Part shown: piece after piece, positions 34,692-42,370 of the stretch | How the letters are laid out: every line of letters begins with the position of its first letter | Numbering within the stretch: the stretch's first letter is position 1 | Origin: JBBDST01 sp040904765 | GTDB taxonomy: Bacteria; Actinomycetota; Nitriliruptoria; Nitriliruptorales; Nitriliruptoraceae | Length of the DNA stretch: 45,579 nt | Assembly: GCA_040904765.1 (NCBI GenBank) | Contig: JBBDST010000015.1 | Location: 1-45,579, forward strand | Direction: 5' to 3' | The notes under the pieces: model-generated | The model's database searches: none | What the model was told of the DNA's origin: nothing | The model's input: only the letters and a program-made list of their open reading frames with translations | Position numbers and translations under genes: made by a program

Positions 34692-35849
34692 TCAGGCGTT
34701 CGATGCAAGAAAAGCGGCAGGTTGATGGTTACAGGTTGGTTCCTCGGCCAATGGGTCACCGGTGGTCGCGTACGCGCGTGATCGAGATCCACCACACACG
34801 TCGCGGAACTCGCAGTGCCCGCAACGCCCACCGAACGTGGCCGGCTCTCGGAGCGCTCGCAGCAACGGTGAGTCGCGGTAGATCTCGGTGATGGGTCGGT
34901 CACGCACTGATCCGACAGGGATCGGCAAGAACCCGCTCGGATAGACCGCGCCGAGGTGGTCGACAAAGACAAAGCCGTTGCCGGCGTTGATGTGCAACGG
35001 TGGCCGCGGAACCCGCCGTTCGGGGACACGCTCAGGTGCCAATAGGTCTGCCGATGCTGTTCGCAGTTGGTCGTAGAGGACCCCCAACCCGGTTCGCTCC
35101 GCCGATCCGGTGCGCTGGAGCGCCACCCGTCGAAAATGGGGTGCTTCGGTGGTCTTTATGGCTACGAGTCGTGAGACGTCGTGGAGCCAGTGCAGCACGT
35201 CCTCGGTCTCGTCGGCGTCCAACGCGTCGAGGTATTCGCCGCGTCCCGTGGGGACAAGGAAAAACACACTCCACAGGAAGGCGTCCATCGCCATCACCTG
35301 GCGAAGCACATCGGGTAGCTCCACGATCGTGTGTCTGGTGACGGTGGTGTTGATCTGCAGACGGAGCCCCAGCTCGCGGATCAGGTGCGTGGCGTCAAGA
35401 GTGGCGTCGAACACACCGTCGACACCACGAAAACCGTCGTGGGTGGCCGCATTCGCCCCATCGAGGGAGAGTGAGACGGCCTTCGCGCCGGCGTCGCGCA
35501 GACGTTGCATGGTCGGTCTGGTGAGTCTGGGCGTGACCGAGGGCGACAGCGACATGCTGAGTCCCTGCGCCGTGCCGTGGGCGACAAGCTCCTCGAGGTC
35601 GGGGCGTTCGAACGGATCGCCTCCGGTCAGCACGACCAGTGGTCGGGGCACGCCGAGGCTCGCCAGTTCGTCCAGCAGCCGGCGGCCCTCGGCCGTGGTG
35701 AGCTCAAAGGGGTTGCGTTCACGGATAGCGTCTGCCCGACAGTGCTGGCAGACCAGGTCACAGGCTCGGGTCACCTCCCAGATGACGATGAACGGCCGGT
35801 CGGACGTGTCGTGCCGCAGGGTGCGGATCAAGGGTTGGGTGTCGGTCAT
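34692..35849 (-). CDS. radical SAM/SPASM protein (heme-maturase-like, TIGR04053/AhbD/NirJ group)
   Basis: A 385-residue radical SAM enzyme. TRACDLVCQHC (C30, C34, C37) binds the SAM [4Fe-4S] cluster; the C-terminal SPASM-type region has C-x2-C-x5-C-x20-C, with the segment CEFRDVCGGSRSRAY seen in AhbD/NirJ and related heme-modifying enzymes. Exact chemistry is not decided by sequence; peptide modification is less likely as no precursor peptide is nearby. Its start overlaps the porphyrinogen oxidase stop by four bases (ATGA), tying it to heme synthesis. It is last in a three-gene operon. Confidence 0.85.
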   Translation of the reverse strand: MTDTQPLIRTLRHDTSDRPFIVIWEVTRACDLVCQHCRADAIRERNPFELTTAEGRRLLDELASLGVPRPLVVLTGGDPFERPDLEELVAHGTAQGLSMSLSPSVTPRLTRPTMQRLRDAGAKAVSLSLDGANAATHDGFRGVDGVFDATLDATHLIRELGLRLQINTTVTRHTIVELPDVLRQVMAMDAFLWSVFFLVPTGRGEYLDALDADETEDVLHWLHDVSRLVAIKTTEAPHFRRVALQRTGSAERTGLGVLYDQLRTASADLLAPERVPERRVPRPPLHINAGNGFVFVDHLGAVYPSGFLPIPVGSVRDRPITEIYRDSPLLRALREPATFGGRCGHCEFRDVCGGSRSRAYATTGDPLAEEPTCNHQPAAFLASNA

Positions 35850-37255
35850 GCCGCGCGCTCCTCGGTGTCGTGGTCAGCGGCGAGGTGGGCGACGGCGGCG
35901 CGCGCGGAACGCAGGCAGTTGCCGATGCCGACCCCGTCGTAGGCGGCGCCGGCCAGCACGATCCGATGGCGGCCGTTGAGGCGTTCCCGGACCGAAGCGA
36001 TGATGTCAAGGTGACCAACGTGCAGCTGAGGCATCGTGGCCGGCCAGCGCCGCACCACGGTGAGATGTGGAGCCGTCGACAGACCGGTCAGCTCGGCGAG
36101 ATCGCCGTGCAGCCGTTCGGCGAGTTCGCCGTCGTCGAGCTGATCGATTCCGTACTGGCCGGCGCGGCCCGCCGACATGCGCACGAGGAACGAGTCCTGC
36201 AAGGCCAGATGAGGCCACTTGCCGCTCAGGAAGGTGGCGGCCTTCAGCAGCCGTCCCGCCGCCGTCGAGGGGACCAGTAGTCCGTTCGCACGAAAGGCGG
36301 GGTGGTTTGCGACGTCGGCACGGCGATAGTTCGCAACGACGGTCGCGACGCTCGCACTCTCGATACTGTCGAGGGCTCGACCTGCTCGCGCATCCTGTGC
36401 AGCGATCAGGCGGGCTGCTACGGCTGAGGGGACCGCCAGCACGACCGCGTCGGCCTGAGTGAGCGCCCCGTTGTCACCGACCACGAGGTAGTCACCATCG
36501 ACAGTTCGCTGCAGGGCGCTTACCGGGCTCGAGCACCGAACGTCAATACGTGGGTCAGCAGCGAGCGTGTCGGTGATCTGTGCGAGTCCGCCACAGAGGG
36601 TCACAAACCGTCGTGCCGGCCCAGCGTGACTGCCCCGGCGGCCCAGGACCAACGATCGGTGGCTGCGCGCCGCCCTGTCGAGCGGCGGTACCGCGGCGGC
36701 CAGGCCAAGTCGGTGCACATCGCCGGCGTGCAAGTTGCCAAGGAGGGGGTCAACCAGCCGGTCGGTTAGTTGCGCCCCGAATCGGGCGGTGAGGTAGGTG
36801 CCCACTGCCAGGTCCTTGCCGTGGTGAGACCAGGGCACCAGTGGCTCACAGGCGGCGCGCAGTAGGCCAGCGGGGTTTAGGATGCGCGCGGTCACGACCG
36901 GCCACAGTCGCGAGGGTCCGGTGGGGCCAAAGCCGGTGGGTAGCCGTCGCAGATGCCGTCCCCTCACAACCAGAGTGGGTCCCGGATGCGCCTCGGTGAT
37001 GGCGGTCTCGAGCTCGAGGCGCTGCAATAGCTCGAGAATCCCCGGGGTCGCGGTGTGCAACGATTCGGCACCGACATCAACGACTGCACCATCGACCTCG
37101 ATGCTACGGATCTGACCGCCGACGGTGTCTTTCTGTTCGAGAACGGTGACCTGCGCGCCCGCATCGGCAAGACCAACCGCTGTGAGCAGTCCGGTAATGC
37201 CTCCACCGACAACGGTAACCCGACGAGCGACAGCTGCTGGGACCCCGCAAGTCAT
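35846..37255 (-). CDS. hemG: FAD-dependent protoporphyrinogen/coproporphyrinogen III oxidase (HemY/CgoX)
   Basis: A 469-residue flavoenzyme that oxidises porphyrinogen to porphyrin; in Actinobacteria the usual substrate is coproporphyrinogen III (CgoX). VTVVGGGITGLLTAVGLA is the N-terminal FAD loop, followed by the acidic VLEQKDTVGGQIRS segment; GPTGPSRLW and DPLLGNLHAGD are mid-protein signatures; the C-terminal GVGIGNCLRSARAA closes the FAD site. It overlaps the cupredoxin gene upstream and the radical SAM gene downstream by four bases each. Whether it is the only such gene in the genome cannot be seen. Confidence 0.92.
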   Translation of the reverse strand: MTCGVPAAVARRVTVVGGGITGLLTAVGLADAGAQVTVLEQKDTVGGQIRSIEVDGAVVDVGAESLHTATPGILELLQRLELETAITEAHPGPTLVVRGRHLRRLPTGFGPTGPSRLWPVVTARILNPAGLLRAACEPLVPWSHHGKDLAVGTYLTARFGAQLTDRLVDPLLGNLHAGDVHRLGLAAAVPPLDRAARSHRSLVLGRRGSHAGPARRFVTLCGGLAQITDTLAADPRIDVRCSSPVSALQRTVDGDYLVVGDNGALTQADAVVLAVPSAVAARLIAAQDARAGRALDSIESASVATVVANYRRADVANHPAFRANGLLVPSTAAGRLLKAATFLSGKWPHLALQDSFLVRMSAGRAGQYGIDQLDDGELAERLHGDLAELTGLSTAPHLTVVRRWPATMPQLHVGHLDIIASVRERLNGRHRIVLAGAAYDGVGIGNCLRSARAAVAHLAADHDTEERAA

Positions 37256-37629
37256 GCGTCACCGCCCTCTCGCACGATGACCTCGAGTTCCATGCCAGCA
37301 TCCCGGTGACCCGGCACGGAGCACCACGCCACACTGGATGCGGCTTGCGGGCCGAGCTCCACGGTGACGGCCTCGCCCGGTAGCACCAGACCACTCTCCC
37401 AGCCATCCTCGAACACGAGGTCGTGCACGATTGAGCCGTCGTTGCGCAAATGGAGTTGCACGGATTCACCCGCCGGGATCTCAAGGCGCTCGGGGGCGAA
37501 GACCAAATCATCCGCCACGATGGTCACATCGGTGTTCTGGGCACTCGTCACCGGTGCCGGTGCCGCCACGCAAGCTGCAAGAAGAAGGCTCGAGCCGACA
37601 GCCATGAGGGTGAACAGGCGCGGAGTCAT
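37252..37629 (-). CDS. cupredoxin lipoprotein
   Basis: A 125-residue protein from the ATG at 37629 (GAGAGG upstream). A signal peptide ends in a lipobox (LLLAAC, Cys20), so it should be anchored outside the membrane. Type 1 copper ligands are visible as H69 (IVHD), C103 (WCSVPGH), H108 and M113, the plastocyanin/azurin layout. It would carry electrons, perhaps to the CuA subunit encoded nearby. First gene of the operon with the porphyrinogen oxidase and radical SAM genes, divergent from ctaA. Confidence 0.88.
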   Translation of the reverse strand: MTPRLFTLMAVGSSLLLAACVAAPAPVTSAQNTDVTIVADDLVFAPERLEIPAGESVQLHLRNDGSIVHDLVFEDGWESGLVLPGEAVTVELGPQAASSVAWCSVPGHRDAGMELEVIVREGGDA

Positions 37630-37672
37630 GGTCGGCCTCTCGGGTCGGCACTGGGGGCGAGCGTGAGTTCTC

Positions 37673-37702
37673 TTGACGCACATCGCTCAGTATGTGTAGT
37701 GT
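37673..37702 (+). promoter_or_regulatory. promoter of the ctaA-CuA-NOR-ctaB operon
   Basis: TTGACG (37673-37678), an 18-base spacer and TAGTGT (37697-37702) form a good sigma70-type promoter reading toward ctaA, in the AT-rich gap between divergent operons. Confidence 0.6.
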
Positions 37703-37715
37703 AACAATTAACGTT
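37697..37715 (+). promoter_or_regulatory. candidate Rrf2 operator overlapping the ctaA promoter
   Basis: TAGTGTA-N6-AACGTT covers the -10 element and the expected start of transcription. The same arrangement occurs at 43594-43612, and a weaker one at 33868-33886. A repressor bound here would block the promoter. The assignment to the Rrf2 protein is inference. Confidence 0.35.
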
Positions 37716-37783
37716 GATGACTGGGGTCACCATTGTTTGGCCAAGGTCGAGCGTTGATGGTGAATTCACTTCGGAGGGCTGGT

Positions 37784-38803
37784 ATGCGGAGCACCCTCAA
37801 GACGCCCCACCCGGACCCCCTGCGGGCATTCCGGCGGCTCACCATCGCAACGATCATGGCGACGCTGCTGCTCATCACTATGGGTGGGACTGTGCGCGCG
37901 ACCGATTCAGGGTTAGCGTGCCCAGACTGGCCGGCCTGTTACGGCCAGTGGATCCCGCCGGCGGATCTGTACATGTGGTTCGAGCACAGTCACCGGTTAT
38001 GGGCGGGCGTCGTCGGGATCCTGATCCTGTGGCTGACTATGTGGTCCGGGCTTCGCCACCGGAACGTTCCCTGGCTGTGGCGCATGGGTGCACTCGCGAG
38101 CATGTTGGTGCTCGCCCAGGCCGCGCTTGGTGCCGCGGTCGTGTTACTACAACTGCAAGCCGGCCTGGTCTCCTCGCACCTTGCGATGTCCTGGATCGTC
38201 GTCGGCTGTCTACTCGCCATGGTGGCGCTCGCCCGAGTTGACGCCACCAGGGCGGCCGGCCAGGGATCCACCGCTCGAGCCGTTGAACGACAGGTCGGGA
38301 GATGGGCAAGCATCGTGGCTGCAGCCGTGCTGGTGCAAGGAGTGCTCGGCAGCCAAGCGACCGGCCACGGCGCTGCCTACGTTTTTAACGCGATCCCCAT
38401 CTGGCTAGCCGGCGACACTTGGACCGCCAGTACCCGCGAGATCTTGCACGTCACCCACCGCGGTTGGGGCTACGTCGTGGCAGTGTTGATCATCGTCTTC
38501 GCTGGGGTGGCGCGCCGCCGGCAGCGTGCCACCCCAGGAGCAGCCCGGTGGGTGGGCTTGCTACCGACGCTCGCGGCGCTACTTGTGGTGATCCAGGTGG
38601 GACTTGGCATCACCAACGTCCTGACCCGCGCAACGGTGTGGAGTGCCATTGGACACCTCACGGTCGCCACTTGGCTGTGGGCGTGCGTCGTGCTCATCGC
38701 CGTTCTAGGACTCATCCCCTCCGCGGCGACCGACGCGAACCAGGCCTCCGGGGGGCACAACAAGCCCTACCAACGACGTGAGAACGAGGAGGTTCTGCAA
38801 TGA
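37784..38803 (+). CDS. ctaA: heme A synthase (COX15/CtaA)
   Basis: A 339-residue, eight-helix membrane protein that converts heme o to heme a. The ATG at 37784 has GGAGGG five bases upstream; earlier TTG/ATG frames lack one. Signatures are GGTVRATDSGLACPDWPACYG (residues about 33-53, with the cysteine pair), EHSHRLWAG, SSHLAMSW, HVTHRGWGY and GHLTVATW, giving the histidines of the two heme sites in a duplicated four-helix layout. The stop overlaps the next start (ATGA). Its place at the head of this operon suggests the reductase downstream receives heme a. Confidence 0.93.
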   Translation: MRSTLKTPHPDPLRAFRRLTIATIMATLLLITMGGTVRATDSGLACPDWPACYGQWIPPADLYMWFEHSHRLWAGVVGILILWLTMWSGLRHRNVPWLWRMGALASMLVLAQAALGAAVVLLQLQAGLVSSHLAMSWIVVGCLLAMVALARVDATRAAGQGSTARAVERQVGRWASIVAAAVLVQGVLGSQATGHGAAYVFNAIPIWLAGDTWTASTREILHVTHRGWGYVVAVLIIVFAGVARRRQRATPGAARWVGLLPTLAALLVVIQVGLGITNVLTRATVWSAIGHLTVATWLWACVVLIAVLGLIPSAATDANQASGGHNKPYQRRENEEVLQ

Positions 38804-38952
38804 AGGATCCAGCAAGTGAGACACCGTGGCAACAGCGGTTCCTAGACAACATCTGGGTACTGCTGGCGGTGAGCGTGGTGGTCCCGGGGTTGCTCTACCT
38901 CGGGTGGGGACTGTGGGAGTTGGCCGAACTGCCGACTTGGGGTGGCCGGTAG
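38800..38952 (+). CDS. 50-residue single-helix membrane protein, possible small subunit
   Basis: A short gene starting at ATG 38800, overlapping the ctaA stop by four bases and with GAGGAGG upstream. The product has a polar N-terminus (about 17 residues), one hydrophobic helix (about residues 18-38) and a short tail rich in Trp and Gly. It ends 31 bases before the CuA subunit gene. Size and place recall subunit IIa of ba3-type oxidases, but there is no motif proof. Its sequence is not one I recognise. Confidence 0.7.
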   Translation: MKDPASETPWQQRFLDNIWVLLAVSVVVPGLLYLGWGLWELAELPTWGGR

Positions 38953-38983
38953 GCGACAGCGCCGTGAGACGCGAGGAGACGAC

Positions 38984-39565
38984 ATGTACGACGAGACCGA
39001 GAGCCGCAGTTGGAGCGACGGCAATAATGACCAGCAACTCAGCACGCTGCTGCCGCCAAAAGAACGCTGGTGGTCGCCGTTGGGGCCAGATGAGCGGCGC
39101 TGGCTGACCATCGCGTTCATCTGGTGTTTAGTGCTATTCAGCGGCATGTACGTCTGGTTGGCGATCGGTGACCAGACGACTCCGATCGAGTCCTACCGGA
39201 TCGACCCGGACGTCTTCCGCGCCGAGGTGGAAGCTTTCGTCGACGAGTTCCAGGTCGACGAGATCAACGGCGCAGCGATCGTCGAGCCACCGCCGGGCAG
39301 CGACGTCTACCTCCATGCGAACCGGTTCGCTTTCCGTCCGGTACTCAAGTTACAGAAGGGCAAGACCTACCGACTGCTGGTGTCCTCCACCGACGTCCAG
39401 CACGGTCTGTCGCTACAGCCAACCAACCTGAATTTCCAGGTCCTACCGGGCTATCTGTACGTAATCCGGATCACCCCCAACGAGACCGGGGAGTTCCCGA
39501 TCATCTGCAACGAGTACTGCGGGCTAGGTCACCATCTGATGACCGGCCTGATCGTCGTCGACTGA
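38984..39565 (+). CDS. heme-copper oxidoreductase subunit II (CuA domain)
   Basis: A 193-residue protein from the ATG at 38984 (GAGGAG five bases upstream). One membrane helix (about residues 40-61) anchors an external cupredoxin domain. The CuA ligands are all present: H140 (VQHG), C175, E177, C179, H183 and M186 within CNEYCGLGHHLM. A single N-terminal helix and short length resemble B-type (ba3) subunit II rather than the two-helix A type. It accepts electrons, presumably from the nearby cupredoxins, and passes them to the catalytic subunit encoded downstream. Confidence 0.93.
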   Translation: MYDETESRSWSDGNNDQQLSTLLPPKERWWSPLGPDERRWLTIAFIWCLVLFSGMYVWLAIGDQTTPIESYRIDPDVFRAEVEAFVDEFQVDEINGAAIVEPPPGSDVYLHANRFAFRPVLKLQKGKTYRLLVSSTDVQHGLSLQPTNLNFQVLPGYLYVIRITPNETGEFPIICNEYCGLGHHLMTGLIVVD

Positions 39566-39607
39566 CGCCGCCGAACACTGACGACCGACCGCAGAGAGGT
39601 ACCGATT

Positions 39608-41440
39608 ATGGCAGCCATCGCACCAACCGCTCCGTCTCGAGTCTGTAATGTCACCGGGTTCACCGTCGACCGCAACGGTCAGCGCTTGGCGTTAGCTAAC
39701 TTCGTCACGGCGTTGACTCTGCTGGCCTTCGGTGGCGTCTTGGCCTTCTTCATCGCTTTGCAGCGTCAAGGCCTACCCATCAGCGACGACTGGTGGTACC
39801 GGCTGCTGGCCAGCCACGGCACCACGATGCTGCTGTTCTGGCTGCTGTTCTTCGAGGTTGGGGCGCTCTACTGGGGCTCAACCATGCTCCTCAACGCGAG
39901 GATGACCCTGCCCCGCGTCGCATGGGGCAACCTTGCGATGATGGTGGCCGGCGTGCTCATGGCCCAGTGGGCGATGCTGACTGGCCGTGCCACGGTGATG
40001 TTCACCGCCTATCCCCCACTGACCGCCCATCCGCTGTACTACCTCGGTGTGCTGTTGTTCGCCGTCGGCGTGCTCGTCGCATGCGGATTGTTCTTCGCCA
40101 ACATTATCACCGCCCGACGTGAAGGGACTTACGTCGGTTCTCTGCCACTGGTGGTGTACGGGTTACTCTCAGGTGCCGTCATCGCGGTGTATTCGCTGTT
40201 GACCGGAGCGGTTGCCTACGGGATGTTGTTCCTGCAGTCCATCGGCCTACTTGAATCGGTCGATCCCGCAAGTTACCGGTTGTTCTTCTGGGGGATCGGG
40301 CACGGCGCCCAGCAGGTGAACCTCGCGATCATGGTGGCGGTCTGGTACGCGTTGATCGGGATTACCGTCGGCGGTCGCGCGGTCAACGAAGGCCTCAGCC
40401 GGTTCGCGTTCCTGCTCTACATCGCGTTCATCCACCTTGGGGCGGTGCACCACCTGCTGGTCGACCCCGGGTTGGGGACCAGCCACCGCATCATGAATAC
40501 CAGCTACCTGCTGTACCTCGCGGTGCTGGCAAGCCTTATCCACGCGTTCTCACTGCCGGCGGCAATCGAGACGGCCCAACGCGAGCGTGGCTTTGGCAAG
40601 GGCTTGTTCGGCTGGCTCAAGAAAGCGCCGTGGCGTGAGCCGGGTTTCTCGTCGATGGTGCTGTCGATCGTGTACTTCGGATTTATCGCCGGGGTAACCG
40701 GTGTGCTGATGGGCACGATGCAGTTGAACATGCTGACCCACAACACGCTGTTCACGGTCGGGCATTTCCACGCGACGGTGGTCTCAGGCACCACACTGGC
40801 GTTCATGGGGATCTCGTACTATCTGATCCCGTTGCTCAGCCAGCGTCAACTCGTCGGTGTGCGGATCGCTCGCTGGCAGCCCTACATCTTCGCTTCCGGC
40901 GTGGCGCTTTTGACGGCCGCGATGATGCTGGCCGGGCAGTTGGGCGTTCCACGGCGGGTTGCACAGCTCGACTATGCCGGTGCGCCGCTCGTCGTGGATC
41001 AGTTCGCGGTCGGTCCAGTACCAGGGATCATGGCGTTGATCTCCGTGGGTGCACTCTTTGCGATCACGGGTGGGATCATGTTCGTCTACGTCATCGCCAT
41101 GACCCTGCTACGCGGCACGAAAACCGAGACCCCAGACGCGGGTCTGGTGTATGCGTTTGGTCCCCGAGCTCGGCGCCACGCTGCCAGTTCGGGTATCGCT
41201 TCGATGATGCCGCAGACTGGTCACGGTTCACCCGATGATGCAGACGCCGCACAACAGACCGCAACCGAGATGACACGCACCCGTGCCGCGATGCATGCCG
41301 CCGGCAACGGGCTGCGCGGCAAGTGGGCCACGTTCGAGGCGCCGGGAACCTATGTCCTCGTCCTGATCTTCCTCGCCTGGTTCGTCGGTTTCTACGTGAT
41401 CGCTCATGTGAACCTGTCGCAATCCTGGCCGGTGGGCTGA
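39608..41440 (+). CDS. heme-copper subunit I lacking the active-site Tyr, probable CuA-type nitric oxide reductase
   Basis: A 610-residue membrane protein with at least twelve helices. All six metal-binding histidines are present: H70 and H388 for the low-spin heme, H386 for the high-spin heme, H232, H281 and H282 for CuB (motifs ASHGTTMLLFW, GIGHGAQQVN, AVHHLLVD, TVGHFHATV). At H232+4, where oxygen reductases have the cross-linked Tyr of HPEVY, there is Gln236. Loss of that Tyr is the mark of NO-reducing branches. The CuA partner and NO-type regulators agree with a non-canonical NO reductase (sNOR/eNOR/bNOR-like groups); oxygen reduction is not excluded. An AGAGGT precedes the ATG. Confidence 0.85.
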   Translation: MAAIAPTAPSRVCNVTGFTVDRNGQRLALANFVTALTLLAFGGVLAFFIALQRQGLPISDDWWYRLLASHGTTMLLFWLLFFEVGALYWGSTMLLNARMTLPRVAWGNLAMMVAGVLMAQWAMLTGRATVMFTAYPPLTAHPLYYLGVLLFAVGVLVACGLFFANIITARREGTYVGSLPLVVYGLLSGAVIAVYSLLTGAVAYGMLFLQSIGLLESVDPASYRLFFWGIGHGAQQVNLAIMVAVWYALIGITVGGRAVNEGLSRFAFLLYIAFIHLGAVHHLLVDPGLGTSHRIMNTSYLLYLAVLASLIHAFSLPAAIETAQRERGFGKGLFGWLKKAPWREPGFSSMVLSIVYFGFIAGVTGVLMGTMQLNMLTHNTLFTVGHFHATVVSGTTLAFMGISYYLIPLLSQRQLVGVRIARWQPYIFASGVALLTAAMMLAGQLGVPRRVAQLDYAGAPLVVDQFAVGPVPGIMALISVGALFAITGGIMFVYVIAMTLLRGTKTETPDAGLVYAFGPRARRHAASSGIASMMPQTGHGSPDDADAAQQTATEMTRTRAAMHAAGNGLRGKWATFEAPGTYVLVLIFLAWFVGFYVIAHVNLSQSWPVG

Positions 41441-41442
41441 TC

Positions 41443-42366
41443 ATGGCCGCCTCGACCTCGATCGAGAGCACGTCGCAGCTGACGGGGACCGTGCCTCAAG
41501 GCTGGCGCCACACCGCCAGCGATTACGTCAGCTTGACCAAGCCGCGCATCGTGGAGTTACTGCTGATTACGACGGTACCGGCCATGCTGGTCGCGGCCGG
41601 CGGGTGGCCAGGTCTGGGGCTGCTGGCGGCAACCGTGGTCGGTGGCGCCTTGGTGTCCGGTTCAGCCCACGCCACCAATATGGTCCTCGACCGCGACATC
41701 GATGGAGCGATGCGCCGCACTGCACATCGGCCGGTGCCCTCGGGGCGGATCTCCCCGCCGGCAGCACTCGCATTCGCCGCAGTGTTGCTCGTGATCGGCA
41801 CCAGCCTCATGCTGTTCGTCGCCGGCTGGCTCCCGGCAGCACTCACCGTGGCTGCGTGGGCCTGGTACGTCGGGATCTACACGATCTGGCTCAAGCGGCG
41901 CAGTGTGCACAACATCGTCATCGGAGGGGTCGCAGGTGCTGCGCCACCGATGATCGGATGGGCGGCGGTGACCGGCAGCGTGGACCCGGCGGCCGTGCTG
42001 CTGTTCACCATCGTCGTCCTGTGGACCCCCACCCACTTCTGGGCGCTGGCCGTTGGCACGGGCACGGACTACGCCCGAGCGAACGTGCCGATGCTGCCGG
42101 TCGTCCGCGGACCGAAAGTCGCTGCCCGACACGGCGCCGGATATGCGATCGCCACCGTAGCCGCATCCCTGGCCCTCCCTCTGACTGGCGTCGGCGGCTT
42201 CGGCTTCGTGATCATCGCTTTAGTGCTAGGTGCGGTCTTCATCACCCAGTCCGTGCGGCTGATCGGCAGACCCGATCCGGCGGCAGCCTGGAAGGTGTTT
42301 CACACCTCCAACGCCTACCTCGCCACCTTGTTCATAGTGGTCGGGATCGTCGGTCTGGTGGGCTGA
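41443..42366 (+). CDS. ctaB: protoheme IX farnesyltransferase (heme O synthase)
   Basis: A 307-residue UbiA-type prenyltransferase, about nine helices, which adds a farnesyl group to heme b to give heme o, the substrate of CtaA. The start is the ATG at 41443, two bases after the reductase stop; the open frame upstream overlaps that gene and is discarded. Signatures are TKPRIVELLLITTVPAML, NMVLDRDIDGAMRRTAHRP (the N-x3-D-x3-D prenyl-diphosphate site) and WTPTHFWALAV. With ctaA at the operon's other end, the cluster encodes the whole heme b to heme a route. Confidence 0.95.
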   Translation: MAASTSIESTSQLTGTVPQGWRHTASDYVSLTKPRIVELLLITTVPAMLVAAGGWPGLGLLAATVVGGALVSGSAHATNMVLDRDIDGAMRRTAHRPVPSGRISPPAALAFAAVLLVIGTSLMLFVAGWLPAALTVAAWAWYVGIYTIWLKRRSVHNIVIGGVAGAAPPMIGWAAVTGSVDPAAVLLFTIVVLWTPTHFWALAVGTGTDYARANVPMLPVVRGPKVAARHGAGYAIATVAASLALPLTGVGGFGFVIIALVLGAVFITQSVRLIGRPDPAAAWKVFHTSNAYLATLFIVVGIVGLVG

Positions 42367-42370
42367 AGCG

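Noticed and set aside
35110..35979. Plus-strand open frame of 289 codons
   Set aside because: Antisense to the radical SAM and porphyrinogen oxidase genes; low-complexity Arg/Ser content typical of shadow frames in G+C-rich DNA.
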